This document shows, one piece after another, positions 33,247 to 43,150 of a stretch of DNA of 64,000 nt. The notes beneath the pieces were generated by a model. The model ran no database searches. It had not been told where the DNA came from and saw only the letters and a list, made by a program, of their open reading frames with translations. A program made the position numbers and the translations under genes. This DNA is from Candidatus Neomicrothrix sp. UBA2974 (GTDB lineage Bacteria; Actinomycetota; Acidimicrobiia; Acidimicrobiales; MedAcidi-G1). The DNA lies in contig DEAU01000022.1 of the NCBI GenBank assembly GCA_002348705.1, positions 94,910 through 158,909 on the forward strand. Direction: 5' to 3'. Positions within the stretch are counted from its first letter, which is position 1, and each line of letters starts with the position of its first letter.

Positions 33247-35541
33247 TTACGACGTGGCTGAGTCGATGGCTGCCCACACCTTCTGTGGGGTAAGCGGGAT
33301 GTCAATGTGTGTGACACCCATGTAAGACAGCGCATCGGCGACCGCGTTCTGCACGGCCGGTGTAGAACCAATCGCCCCCGACTCACCGATGCCTTTGGCC
33401 CCCAGAGGGTTGCAGGGTGTAGGCGTCTCCAACGGGACCAATTCGAATGACGGCAACTCTGCCATGGAAACAATCCCGTAGTCGGCGAAATTGGTGGTTA
33501 GTGGGTTCCCGTCTGCATCGTAGGAGACCTCCTCAAAGAGCGCCTGAGCCACACCTTGGGCGATGCCTCCATGCCGCTGACCTTCAACAATCATCGGGTT
33601 GATAATCACTCCAGCGTCGTCGCAGGAGACGAGACGATCTAAGCGGACCTGGCCGGTCTCAATGTCGACCTCGACAACAGCCAGATGGGTTCCAAATGGG
33701 TAGGTGCAACCTCGACGCTCCTTCGACTCGGCCACCAACGCACCTTCGTCAGCAGCAGCAGCTACGTCAGCCCACGAAAGGTCAACCGCCGGTGAACCGA
33801 CGACGTGGAACCGGCCGGTATCGGCATCCAGCACGACATCGTCAACACCTGCCTCCAAGAGGTCCGCTGCTAATCGGCGAGCCTCTGAGACGACTATCCC
33901 GGCGGCGTCATGGATCGCCGAACCACCCAGCTGAGTCGATTTCGACGCCATGGTTCCGCTGCCGTGCTCGACAAGGTCAGTGTCACCTTGAATGAGTTCG
34001 ACGTCGTCGGGGCTGATCCCGAGTTGGTCCGCAACGATCATCGAGAAAGTGGTTCGGTGGCTCTGGCCATGGCTGAGCGAACCGGAGAACACGCGCGCCT
34101 TACCTTCTGCGGTGATCTCAACACGTCCAAACTCGTCGCCGCCGGGTGCGGGTCCGGCAGTCATCTCGACGTAGGTGGCCACACCAATCCCCAACTGCTT
34201 CGGACTACCCGAGTCACGCCTCCTCCGCTGCTCGGCTCGAAGGGCGTCAAGGCCAGCAGCCCCGAGAGCCAGATCCAGACTGGCCTCATAGTCGCCAGTG
34301 TCATATTCGGTCCCCACTGAAGTGGTCACTGGAAAAACGTCGGCTGGAAGGTAGTTCCGGCGCCTTACTTCCACTGGGTCGATTCCGATCTCGGCTGCGA
34401 AGACATCGACCGCTCTCTCGATGGTTAGTGTGGCCTCTGGCCGACCAGCACCCCGATATGCCTCCAAAGGCGCCGTGTTGGTGACCACCGAGCGGGCTGT
34501 GGTCTCTACATTCGGAATGTCGTACACACCAACTGTCATAGGCAGCGTGAACATAGGAAGAAAGGCGCCTATACGTGCGTAGGCCCCTCCGTCCACAAGT
34601 ACGTCTAGTCGGTAGTGAGTGAGATCACCGTCTCGGGTCCCCCCAAGGGTGTAACGGTGGATGTGACCGCGACCTGGCCCCATAGCGCTCATGTTCTCGG
34701 TGCGGCTTTCGAACCACCGGACCGGCCGACCGAGTCGCGATGAGATCCAAGGAAGTAGTGCCTCCTCCGGATATGGAGCGATCTTGGCTCCGAAACCGCC
34801 ACCCACGTCTCCTACCAAAACCCGGATACCGGCAGCGACCTGCTCGCCGTATAGAGAGGTGAGCGCCCCCCGAGTCATATGCGGCGCCTGATTGGAAATC
34901 CAGAGGATGACTCGACCATCCTCCCAGGCGCAGGCTGCTGAACGGACCTCCAGTGGTGCGGCAGCTGTTCGCGGCTGAGCAACTCGGCCGGAGACCACCA
35001 CCTCACAGTCAGAGAAGAAATCGTCGTCGGAGTATCCCGTTGCCATGCCAAGGTCCGTGAAGTCAACTGAAATGTTGGTACCCACGTCCTCATGAACCAA
35101 CACCTCATTGGCCAGCGCCATCTCCGGGTCAACCACCGCCGGCAATGGGTCGTAATCGACCAATACTGCCTCAGCGGCATCTTCGCCCTGGGACGGATGT
35201 TCGCTCAGGACTACGGCTACCGCCTCGCCAACGAATCGGACCCTGTCTCCAGCCAAAAGAGGCCAGTTCAGCATCGACTCGGGAAAGACTGGTACAGGCC
35301 CGGGAATGGCCTTAGGGCCGTCGAGATCGGAGGCTTTGAATACGGCAACAACCCCCGGCATAGTGACAGCCTCCGAAACATCCACCTCTATCCCGGCGTG
35401 CGCCATGGTTGAGCGGACGTAGGTGGCATGAACTGCTCCGTCTAGTCGGGAGTCCTCGATGTCGGCCGTGTAGATGGCTCCCGACGTAAGGAATCCACGG
35501 TCCTCACGGCGCAGGACGCGGGTTCCAAGGATGCTAGGCAT
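33247..35541 (-). CDS. coxL: CoxL-like molybdopterin-binding large subunit, form II active site
   Basis: 764 residues, xanthine oxidase family. Active-site motif at residues 361-367 is AYRGAGR, the form II signature; form I CO dehydrogenase would have AYxCSFR with the copper-binding Cys, which is absent. Other molybdopterin contacts are VGDVGGGFGAK (about 242-253), GSLSHGQSHRTTF, and the catalytic base Glu720 in GIGESGAIG. The N-terminus has the a/b hammerhead domain. Substrate is therefore uncertain: CO, or an aromatic or N-heterocyclic aldehyde-type compound. It is the first gene of a coxL-S-M-D-E operon, and is separated from divIC by 91 bp. Confidence 0.93.
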   Translation of the reverse strand: MPSILGTRVLRREDRGFLTSGAIYTADIEDSRLDGAVHATYVRSTMAHAGIEVDVSEAVTMPGVVAVFKASDLDGPKAIPGPVPVFPESMLNWPLLAGDRVRFVGEAVAVVLSEHPSQGEDAAEAVLVDYDPLPAVVDPEMALANEVLVHEDVGTNISVDFTDLGMATGYSDDDFFSDCEVVVSGRVAQPRTAAAPLEVRSAACAWEDGRVILWISNQAPHMTRGALTSLYGEQVAAGIRVLVGDVGGGFGAKIAPYPEEALLPWISSRLGRPVRWFESRTENMSAMGPGRGHIHRYTLGGTRDGDLTHYRLDVLVDGGAYARIGAFLPMFTLPMTVGVYDIPNVETTARSVVTNTAPLEAYRGAGRPEATLTIERAVDVFAAEIGIDPVEVRRRNYLPADVFPVTTSVGTEYDTGDYEASLDLALGAAGLDALRAEQRRRRDSGSPKQLGIGVATYVEMTAGPAPGGDEFGRVEITAEGKARVFSGSLSHGQSHRTTFSMIVADQLGISPDDVELIQGDTDLVEHGSGTMASKSTQLGGSAIHDAAGIVVSEARRLAADLLEAGVDDVVLDADTGRFHVVGSPAVDLSWADVAAAADEGALVAESKERRGCTYPFGTHLAVVEVDIETGQVRLDRLVSCDDAGVIINPMIVEGQRHGGIAQGVAQALFEEVSYDADGNPLTTNFADYGIVSMAELPSFELVPLETPTPCNPLGAKGIGESGAIGSTPAVQNAVADALSYMGVTHIDIPLTPQKVWAAIDSATS

Positions 35542-35632
35542 GGGAACTCCCGGACGTGGGACGGTCGATGGCTCGGCGCAAGGTAGTACCTACTTCCTAG
35601 TTTGGAGGAGTTGGGTACGCGGCCTTTTCCGA

Positions 35633-35959
35633 TCAGTCGGCAAACGGCCAGATGCCCGGGACATCGAACTCCACCCGCGGAGTCGACTGTATGGCGTATG
35701 CCTCCTCGTCAGGACGGACCAAGCCGTACTCCTCGCGCGCGAGGCGCTCGATCTCCGCGTCGGTGTCCAAGGCATCAATTCGGTCTTCGTAGTCCCTGTT
35801 GCCGGCCTCGACCGCCTCAACTTCGATTCGCAACGCAGCGTTGCGGTCCCGTTGTTCCAACCAGCCTTGGAAAGGGACCACGCCAAGCAAGAGTGCTGCA
35901 CCCGCCGACAGAAGGGCTACGGCCACAAGAGTCAGGCGGCGCAGAGCGGGCCGGCGCAC
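35633..35959 (-). CDS. Septum formation initiator DivIC/FtsB family
   Basis: 108 residues from GTG 35959. One N-terminal membrane helix (about 9-28, LTLVAVALLSAGAALLLGVV), then a coiled-coil stretch with charged heptads around EQRDRNAALRIEVEAVEAGNRD, and the family motif EIERLAREEYGLVRPDEEAY. DivIC/FtsB is part of the divisome with FtsQ and FtsL. It starts 3 bp after the eno stop, as in Mycobacterium. Confidence 0.9.
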   Translation of the reverse strand: MRRPALRRLTLVAVALLSAGAALLLGVVPFQGWLEQRDRNAALRIEVEAVEAGNRDYEDRIDALDTDAEIERLAREEYGLVRPDEEAYAIQSTPRVEFDVPGIWPFAD

Positions 35960-35962
35960 GGC

Positions 35963-37240
35963 TCAGGAACCAGCGAGCGCCGACTGACCGCGGAAGGCAG
36001 CGTCGCTGCCCAGCATCTCCTCGATCCTCAACAACTGGTTGTACTTGGCCACCCGGTCGCTGCGCGCAGGTGCTCCAGTCTTGATCTGGCCGCAATTAGT
36101 GGCCACCGACAAGTCGGCAATCGTCGTGTCCTCCGTCTCTCCGGACCGATGTGACATCACTGCTGTCCATCCGCTGGCCATCGCACGGTCTACGGCCTCC
36201 AGGGTCTCAGTCAGAGTGCCGATCTGGTTGACCTTCACAAGAATCGAGTTGGCTATACCTGCATCTATACCGCGCTCCAGCCGGTTCACGTTGGTGACGA
36301 ACAAATCGTCGCCCACCAACTGAACTCGTTCTCCCAAGGCACCGTGCAGGACCTCCCACCCTTCCCAGTCCTCCTCAGCCATGCCGTCCTCAATGGACAC
36401 GATCGGATAACGGTCGCAAAGTTCAGTCAGCCAGCCTGCCATCTCAGCGGACGAAAGGGTGCGGCCTTCACCAGACAGTTGGTAAACGCCGTCGCGGAAG
36501 AACTCGGTGGAGGCGGCGTCTAGGGAAATGGCCACATCCTCACCGGGAGCGAGGCCGGCACGCTCAATAGCCTCAATAAGCAGAGTCACCGCCTCTTCAT
36601 TGGATTTCAGGTTCGGGGCGAAGCCGCCCTCATCACCAATGGCGGTTGCCAAACCTCGCTCAGACAAGACGCTTTTGAGAACGTGGTAGCACTCAACCCC
36701 CCATCGGAGTGCCTCGGAAAATGAAGCGGCACCGACCGGCATGAGCATGAACTCTTGCAAATCAACATTGTTGTCGGCATGTTCACCGCCGTTGAGGACA
36801 TTGAGCATTGGCACGGGCAGGACATGGGCATTGGCACCACCGACGTAACGGAACAGAGGTGTCCCAGCATCGTCGGCCGCGGCGCGTGCGACAGCCAGCG
36901 AAACCCCCAGTATTGCGTTGGCCCCAAGGTGGCCCTTGTCGTCTGTGCCATCAGCGTCGCAGAGCGCCCGATCGACTGCCCTCTGGTCAAAGGCGTCGAG
37001 CCCTCGCACTGCGGCTGCCAACGTCCGGTCAACGTTGGCCACCGCGTTGCCAACACCCTTGCCAGCCCAACGGTCACCTCCGTCGCGCAACTCAACCGCC
37101 TCAAACATGCCGGTCGAGGCGCCGCTTGGCACCATGGCCCGGCCTGTCGCACCCGACTCGAGGACAACCTCGACCTCCACCGTGGGATAGCCCCGGCTGT
37201 CTAAGACCTGCCGGCCAGCCACCACGGCGATAGCACTCAC
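35963..37240 (-). CDS. eno: Enolase
   Basis: 425 residues from GTG 37240. It dehydrates 2-phosphoglycerate to PEP, which ties to the nearby PEP carboxylase. Signatures are VAGRQVLDSRGYPTVEVEV, MVPSGASTG, ATAIGDEGGFAPNL, metal-site EDGMAEEDWEGW, GDDLFVTN, catalytic Lys in ILVKVNQIGTLTET and MSHRSGETEDTTIADLSV, which is the conserved active-site run; it is cited here in pieces. The length is normal. It forms an operon with divIC; mazG lies 40 bp upstream. Confidence 0.98.
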   Translation of the reverse strand: MSAIAVVAGRQVLDSRGYPTVEVEVVLESGATGRAMVPSGASTGMFEAVELRDGGDRWAGKGVGNAVANVDRTLAAAVRGLDAFDQRAVDRALCDADGTDDKGHLGANAILGVSLAVARAAADDAGTPLFRYVGGANAHVLPVPMLNVLNGGEHADNNVDLQEFMLMPVGAASFSEALRWGVECYHVLKSVLSERGLATAIGDEGGFAPNLKSNEEAVTLLIEAIERAGLAPGEDVAISLDAASTEFFRDGVYQLSGEGRTLSSAEMAGWLTELCDRYPIVSIEDGMAEEDWEGWEVLHGALGERVQLVGDDLFVTNVNRLERGIDAGIANSILVKVNQIGTLTETLEAVDRAMASGWTAVMSHRSGETEDTTIADLSVATNCGQIKTGAPARSDRVAKYNQLLRIEEMLGSDAAFRGQSALAGS

Positions 37241-37280
37241 GCGACCACGCTACATGCGCGTGCCGTCCGCCAACCGTCGG

Positions 37281-38669
37281 TTATACAGATCCCCTAGCGT
37301 TTCCTTGGGTGTTCTCGTGAGCCCGGACCTCTGCCGAATACCGAGCCACGGCGGTCCGGAGGGCCTCTTCTGCATCGATACCCGCTTTTTTGGCCACTGC
37401 GGCCAGGCCTAGCAGTAGCTCACCGAACTCCCGCTCCTGGGCCGGAACCGCGACTTTCGGAGCGGGCAGCTCCGGAGCGCCATCAAGGCTGGAAGCCCTT
37501 CGCACAACCTTCTGCGCTAAGGCGAGAGCTGGCAGGGTGGCTGGAATGCCATCCAGCACTGATTCCCGACCCTTCTCTGCCTTCTTGATGATGTCCCAAT
37601 TAGCCAGCACATCGGTCGCGCTGTCCACAGAGCCGAGACCGGCCCCCGCCTTCCTCCCTTGTTCGGACGGAAAGACGTGCGGGTGCCGGTGGCGCAGCTT
37701 GTCATGGATTCCTCTGGCTACATCAGCCAAGTCGAACCGGCCGTCATCAGCCGCTATACGGGCGTGGAAGACCACCTGGAACAAAAGGTCTCCTAGCTCC
37801 TCCTCAAGCGCTTCCGACCCCCTGCCAGTTTGTGCGTCAAAGCAATCGAGCGCCTCAAGAACCTCATGGGCTTCTTCCAATAGGTGGGGACGTAGTGAAG
37901 CGTGGGTCTGCTCCGCATCCCACGGGCAACTGAGGCGCAACAGTGCAACGAGGTCGACCAACCCCTGAAGTTCAGAGGCTACGGGTGCAGCAAGTCTGGG
38001 TACCCAGAGCGAGGTCAGATGGTCCGGTCGAACCAATGAAGGCATCTCGTCCCATGCCACCTCAGCCACCGACTCGTCGTCGGTGCCGAGCCTCTGGAGA
38101 ACCACGACCGGTTCTTTCGGCGGGTCGTGGACAGCGGCTACCACGTCAGCTAGAACGGCTGCTGTATCTGCCTGAGCGACTAGCAGCGGACCTCGCTCGC
38201 CAGCGGCGTCGACCGAAAACCGGTGGGCGTCAACCACCCGCACCCCTGCAGCTAGGGGGTCTACGCCCAGACGCACCCAAGCCAGGTCAAGAAAGGACAG
38301 GGCAGGTAATAGGTCCACGTCGACCCTGTCGTCAGTCAGTAATAGTTCAACGGTGTGTTCAGCCACCAAGGGTGAACCGGGCACTGCGTACAGCACTCTC
38401 CCGCTGCGAATCGCACCGGCGACGACTTCGTCGACCACTCGCGCATATACCTGCCCAAAATGCTGCGCCTCCTCGTAGTGACGATCAAGAGATATCGCTT
38501 CACCCACAACGTCAGCTGACGGGTGCCGAGAGGTCCGAAGGTAACGGTGCTCGTGTTCGAAGATTGCTGCGCGTGTGGCCTGTGTCCACAGCTCCGGTCC
38601 GGCTGGACCAAGGCCGACCACTGTCACACGCGGTCGTGGTTCGACGGCATCCGGCCGTCGATCGGTCAC
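37281..38669 (-). CDS. mazG: MazG nucleotide pyrophosphohydrolase with N-terminal tetrapyrrole-methylase-like domain
   Basis: 462 residues, a two-domain YabN-type protein. Residues about 14-220 resemble a tetrapyrrole methylase (VTVVGLGPAGPELWT and VLYAVPGSPLVAEHTV), although its catalytic role in these fusions is unknown. Residues about 240-400 form MazG: CPWDAEQTHASLRPHLLEEAHEV and EELGDLLFQVVFHARIA give the Mg-binding EExxE and ExxD motifs, with HVFP after them. It hydrolyses NTPs to NMP and PPi, which cleans nucleotide pools. It overlaps the PpiC-like lipoprotein gene by 4 bp. Confidence 0.94.
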   Translation of the reverse strand: MTDRRPDAVEPRPRVTVVGLGPAGPELWTQATRAAIFEHEHRYLRTSRHPSADVVGEAISLDRHYEEAQHFGQVYARVVDEVVAGAIRSGRVLYAVPGSPLVAEHTVELLLTDDRVDVDLLPALSFLDLAWVRLGVDPLAAGVRVVDAHRFSVDAAGERGPLLVAQADTAAVLADVVAAVHDPPKEPVVVLQRLGTDDESVAEVAWDEMPSLVRPDHLTSLWVPRLAAPVASELQGLVDLVALLRLSCPWDAEQTHASLRPHLLEEAHEVLEALDCFDAQTGRGSEALEEELGDLLFQVVFHARIAADDGRFDLADVARGIHDKLRHRHPHVFPSEQGRKAGAGLGSVDSATDVLANWDIIKKAEKGRESVLDGIPATLPALALAQKVVRRASSLDGAPELPAPKVAVPAQEREFGELLLGLAAVAKKAGIDAEEALRTAVARYSAEVRAHENTQGNARGSV

Positions 38670-39580
38670 GAGCCCAACCGTGCCAGAGACGGCGCCAAGG
38701 GGCCAGCGGGTGGTGCCACACGGCCCACCACGGGATCCCAGGTGCCGAAGCGGGATTCCACTTCGACGATCCGCGTTAGCCCCGCAACCTGGAGCAGGGC
38801 GGCCGAAAGTCGCTCTCCCAAATTTTCAAAGGCGACCGGCTCGACGGGTCGTAACTCGTCTATACGGATCACGTGGAAACCGAACTGGCTGGGCACTGGG
38901 CCAACCACTGTTTCGCCAGCGGCCAGGGCTCCTAACGCCGCCCGCTCAAAGGTGGGTACAAACCGTCCAAGCGACACGCAGCCCAGGGTCCCACCCCGCT
39001 CGCCAGAACCCGGGTCCTGGGAAACGGATCGCGCAAGGTCCCCGAAGTCCTCGCCAGACTTCAGTAGGTGCAATACAGCGTGGGCGTCATCCTCATAAGA
39101 CACCAGAATGTGGCTGGTGCAAAGGTCGTGGGCCAACAACCCGGAATGGGCCTCGTACGCAGTCCGAACACCAGAAACTCCTGCCTCGACCAAGTCGAGC
39201 GCCGCCTGCCAGCCGATGAAGCGAGGCAAGGACGGGTCTCCGGGGTCCATTCCAGCGGTGATCAATCGATCGCGCGCCGAGGTTAAGTCTGAGACTTCGG
39301 CGACAACGCCGTATTCGGCGAGTAGGTCGACAAGGGCCTCAAAGCGGACAAACCGATCGACGACCCCCGCCGCCGTTGACGCGTCCAAAGAGTCCACACT
39401 GACTGGGTCGCCGGTTGCCTCGGCCACGAGATTCACGACCTCTTCACGAGCCAAGGTGGACTCCCCGACTCGTACTGCGCTGATTGATGATCCACAAGCG
39501 ACAACGAGGACAACGAGAACAGTTGTCCATAAGAGTGTCGAGACAACGGGGGCGCGACGGGAATGGGATCGCTTAGTCAT
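38666..39580 (-). CDS. PpiC-type peptidyl-prolyl isomerase lipoprotein (SurA/PrsA-like)
   Basis: 304 residues. A signal peptide ends in VVAC with lipobox Cys29. The parvulin rotamase domain lies in the C-terminal half: SHILVSYEDDAHAVL, GEDFGDLARSVSQDPGSGERGG, FERAALGALAAGETV and SQFGFHVIRIDEL. The N-terminal part resembles the SurA chaperone region. It probably helps fold exported proteins at the outer face of the membrane. In Mycobacterium a lipoprotein (LpqU) lies between mazG and eno, but that is not this family. Its ATG is 12 bp downstream of the mfd stop. Confidence 0.88.
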   Translation of the reverse strand: MTKRSHSRRAPVVSTLLWTTVLVVLVVACGSSISAVRVGESTLAREEVVNLVAEATGDPVSVDSLDASTAAGVVDRFVRFEALVDLLAEYGVVAEVSDLTSARDRLITAGMDPGDPSLPRFIGWQAALDLVEAGVSGVRTAYEAHSGLLAHDLCTSHILVSYEDDAHAVLHLLKSGEDFGDLARSVSQDPGSGERGGTLGCVSLGRFVPTFERAALGALAAGETVVGPVPSQFGFHVIRIDELRPVEPVAFENLGERLSAALLQVAGLTRIVEVESRFGTWDPVVGRVAPPAGPLAPSLARLGS

Positions 39581-39592
39581 TAGATCGGCAGG

Positions 39593-42500
39593 CTACGCCG
39601 GCGACGGGTCGGCCAGCACTAGGTCTTCAAGCATGCTGCTAAGCGCATCGGCGAGATTTCGATCCTGCTCCGTCCGCAGGGGCAGCAAGAGTTGACGTTT
39701 TTCCTCCTTGTACCGGGCGCCCTTGTAGAGACGATTGAGCCGTGCTTGTCGGCTTAGGGGCAGCACGACCGGAGAGCAACGGGCGACCAGTTCGGGACCA
39801 CCGAGGCCAGGACCTTTGGCCACTGTCACCTCAGTGATTCCCCTTGCGGCGCATGCGGACCTCAGCCGAGCCACCGACAACAGGGCTTCGACAGGTGGCG
39901 GCGCTGGCCCGTAACGATCCTCCCATTCAGAGCGAACCGCGTCGACCGCTGCGGGTTCCGGCCGGGTCCCTGCCTCGGCCAGCCTCCGATAAGCCTCAAG
40001 ACGCAGGTCGCTCCGAGCGACGTAACTGTCGGGAAGATGGGCGTCAATCGGAAGTTCGACCCGGACCTCAATCACGTCGGGAGGGACTCTGCCGGCCAAC
40101 TCTGCAACCGCCTCAGTAACCATCTGACAGTAGAGGTCGTATCCCACTGCCGCAATGTGGCCGCTCTGGCCAGTTCCTAAAATGTTGCCGGCGCCGCGGA
40201 TCTCGAGATCGCGCAAGGCAATCCGGTAGCCGGATCCCAACTCGGTTGTCTCACCGATGGTTCGAAGGCGCTCGTGCGCCTGTTCGCTCAACGACCGCTC
40301 GGGCGGCGTAAAGAGGTAGGCGTAGGCCCTCTGGCCAGCCCGGCCCACCCTCCCACGGAGTTGGTGAAGTTGTCCTAAACCCAATAGATCAGCCCGGTCT
40401 ACGACGAGAGTGTTCACCGTCGGCATGTCAATGCCTGATTCGATGATGGTGGTGCAGACCAGCACGTCGTACTGACCATCCCAGAAGTCAAGCACCACCT
40501 GCTCAAGAGTTGCCTCATCCATTTGTCCGTGGGCAACAGCCACCCTGGCCTCGGGCACCAGTTCACGAACCCCACCAGCGACCTGTTCGATGTCCTGAAT
40601 CCGATTGTGCACGAAGAAGACCTGTCCCTCACGCAGAAGTTCTCGACGGATGGCCTCTGCCACCGGTCGTTCGTCGTAATCTCCGACGTAGGTGAGGATG
40701 GGCTGTCGGTCAGCCGGCGGCGTATCGAGCAAGCTGAGGTCACGTATACCGGTGAGCGACATCTCCAATGTCCGCGGAATGGGAGTCGCCGTAAGGGTGA
40801 GTACGTCCACCTCGGCTCGCAATTTTTTGATGGCCTCCTTGTGGCTGACCCCAAACCGCTGCTCCTCATCGATGACCAGCAAGCCAAGTCGCTTCATATA
40901 GACGTCTTCAGACAGCAACCGGTGTGTGCCGATGACCACATCGACCGAACCGTCGGCCAATCCGGCGATCACCCCCCGAGCTTCACCTGCGGTCAGGAAT
41001 CTACTGAGCACCTCAACACGCACCGGGTAAGGGGCGTAACGTTCGCGAAAGGTCTGGCCATGCTGTTGGGCGAGCAAGGTGGTCGGAACAAGCACCACTG
41101 CCTGACAACCATCCTGTACGGCCTTGAACACGGCTCGGACTGCCACCTCGGTCTTGCCAAATCCGACATCGCCGCACACCAGACGATCCATCGGAACCGG
41201 GCGTTCCATGTCACTTTTCACGTCCTCGATGGCCTGCAATTGATCCGGCGTCTCTTGATAGGGGAAAGCCTGCTCCAGCTCCCGCTGCCACGGAGTGTCC
41301 TCGGAGAAGGCACGGCCCTTGTTGCTAACTCGCTGCTGGTAGAGAACGACCAGTTCCTGGGCGATCTCAGCAACTTCAGAACGAATCTTGCTCCGAGTCT
41401 TCTGCCAATCAGATCCACCCATCCGGCTAAGAGTCGGTATCTCTCCACTGGTATGGGGGCGGATTGCATCAATCTGGTCGGTAGGCAGATAGAGGCGGTC
41501 ATCGCCCCGGTACTCCAGCAGCAGATAGTCGCGTTCAACGCCACCCATGGTCCGGGTCGCCAGGCCAGCAAACCGGGCCACCCCGTGATGCTCGTGGACG
41601 ACATAGTCACCAATCTGGAGATCCTCAAAGACCCGGACGGCGGCTTTGCGGCGAGGACGGGTACGACGTCGGGTCCGACGGCGCCCAGTGAGTTCGGACT
41701 CAGTGACCAGTGCCAAACGGCTGTCGGGAAGAACAAAGCCCCGCTCCATAGGAGCGACAATCAGCGAGACCCCGGTCGGCACGTCAATCGACTTATCAAT
41801 GACATCCGCCTGAACGATTTGGGTGACGTCCACCTCGGCTTCCAGCAAACGTCGTGAAAGTTGCTCAGCCGTCCCCTCTCCATCAGCAGACACCACGACC
41901 CGGTAGTCCTCGGCTAGCAGACGCCTGATACGCCCCAGCGGTCCCTGCCCATCGGCGGCCGCCTCCGCGCCTCCGACACCCCTGCCCCACCCTGAAGAAA
42001 CGACTGTTTCGACACCAGGCCCCTCAGGAACCGAGTCGATGGTCCAAATCGGAGCTCCCGTGTGAACAGACAAGCGGTCCCAGTCCGTGTGCAGGCGTGG
42101 GAAGGCAGCCCCGTCGGCTCCCCAAGTCGCAGCGAGCGTCGAGGCAAGTTCAGCCTCTTCCGCCCGTATATCGGCCACCCTGTCACGGAGACGGCGGAGA
42201 TCCGCAGCTAGGACTAAAGCGTCGTCATCCACGAGGTCGAATAGGACCCTTTCCTCACCGGATAGCCACGGCAACCAAGACTCCATGCCATCAAAGAGTT
42301 CGCCATTCGCCAAACGGTCCCAATGGTCCCGGCCCCACGGCTGTTCGGCCATCAGGGTCGCTGCCCTAGCCCGGACCTTGACGTCGGGAACCAGTTCCCG
42401 GCAAGGGTGCAACTCAACCTCGGACCGAGGGATCGTAGATCGCTGGTCAGCAACGGCAAACTCCGCGAGCCGCTCCACCTCGTCGCCCCAGAGGTCGATG

Positions 42501-43150
42501 CGCACTGGAACCTCATCGGTGGAAGGCCAGATGTCAACGATGGAACCTCGGACGGCCATCTCGCCGCGGTGCTCCACCTGGTATTCGCGCCGGTAACCGG
42601 CCGCCACAAGGCTGGCCACGAACTCGTCCCGGTCGATGACGTCGCCAGGCCCGACCCGGACTGGCTCGGTGACGCCGGCCGCCGGACCGAGACGCTGGAC
42701 TAAAGCGCGCCCAGAGGCCACTACCACCGCCGGACGATCTTCGAGACTGGAAAGGCGCTGTAGGACACGGAGACGTCGACCCATGGTTTCCACTGCAGGG
42801 CTAACCCGCTCGAACGGAAGGGTCTCCCATGCCGGGAACAGTTCGACTTGAAGTTCACCCAGCATCAATTGAAGGTCCGTTGCAAGTCGCTCAGCCTCGG
42901 CGCCGGTGGGCACAGCCACAACCAGCGGCGAACGCCCGGTTCGACGAGCAAGGCAAGCCACTACGACGGCCCAAGCAGGCTCGGCCACCGCCAGCGATGC
43001 GGTCCGACGACCGAGACAGGCTGCGACAGCCGGCTCCTCGTCGAGCAGAGCAGGGAGTTTTTCCAGCAGGGTGGTCAAGGTTTCGGATCTCAGCGAGTTG
43101 CCGAGATCATGATCGTGTGTTGAATCGCGCCATAGCAGCTTCAACGCCAT
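39593..43150 (-). CDS. mfd: Transcription-repair coupling factor Mfd
   Basis: 1185 residues, usual length. N-terminal UvrB-homology region (LQVELFPAWETLPFERVSP), then the RNA polymerase-interacting CarD-like domain IGDYVVHEHHGVARFAGLATRT followed by YRGDDRLYLPTDQID, then the RecG-like motor with Walker A LVCGDVGFGKTEVAVRA, DEEQ box LLVIDEEQRFGV, TATPIPRTLEMSL and the TRG motif IRGAGNILGTGQSGHIA. It releases stalled polymerase and recruits UvrA. It overlaps pth by 44 bp from ATG 43150; a later in-frame TTG at 43078 is possible. Confidence 0.97.
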   Translation of the reverse strand: MALKLLWRDSTHDHDLGNSLRSETLTTLLEKLPALLDEEPAVAACLGRRTASLAVAEPAWAVVVACLARRTGRSPLVVAVPTGAEAERLATDLQLMLGELQVELFPAWETLPFERVSPAVETMGRRLRVLQRLSSLEDRPAVVVASGRALVQRLGPAAGVTEPVRVGPGDVIDRDEFVASLVAAGYRREYQVEHRGEMAVRGSIVDIWPSTDEVPVRIDLWGDEVERLAEFAVADQRSTIPRSEVELHPCRELVPDVKVRARAATLMAEQPWGRDHWDRLANGELFDGMESWLPWLSGEERVLFDLVDDDALVLAADLRRLRDRVADIRAEEAELASTLAATWGADGAAFPRLHTDWDRLSVHTGAPIWTIDSVPEGPGVETVVSSGWGRGVGGAEAAADGQGPLGRIRRLLAEDYRVVVSADGEGTAEQLSRRLLEAEVDVTQIVQADVIDKSIDVPTGVSLIVAPMERGFVLPDSRLALVTESELTGRRRTRRRTRPRRKAAVRVFEDLQIGDYVVHEHHGVARFAGLATRTMGGVERDYLLLEYRGDDRLYLPTDQIDAIRPHTSGEIPTLSRMGGSDWQKTRSKIRSEVAEIAQELVVLYQQRVSNKGRAFSEDTPWQRELEQAFPYQETPDQLQAIEDVKSDMERPVPMDRLVCGDVGFGKTEVAVRAVFKAVQDGCQAVVLVPTTLLAQQHGQTFRERYAPYPVRVEVLSRFLTAGEARGVIAGLADGSVDVVIGTHRLLSEDVYMKRLGLLVIDEEQRFGVSHKEAIKKLRAEVDVLTLTATPIPRTLEMSLTGIRDLSLLDTPPADRQPILTYVGDYDERPVAEAIRRELLREGQVFFVHNRIQDIEQVAGGVRELVPEARVAVAHGQMDEATLEQVVLDFWDGQYDVLVCTTIIESGIDMPTVNTLVVDRADLLGLGQLHQLRGRVGRAGQRAYAYLFTPPERSLSEQAHERLRTIGETTELGSGYRIALRDLEIRGAGNILGTGQSGHIAAVGYDLYCQMVTEAVAELAGRVPPDVIEVRVELPIDAHLPDSYVARSDLRLEAYRRLAEAGTRPEPAAVDAVRSEWEDRYGPAPPPVEALLSVARLRSACAARGITEVTVAKGPGLGGPELVARCSPVVLPLSRQARLNRLYKGARYKEEKRQLLLPLRTEQDRNLADALSSMLEDLVLADPSPA

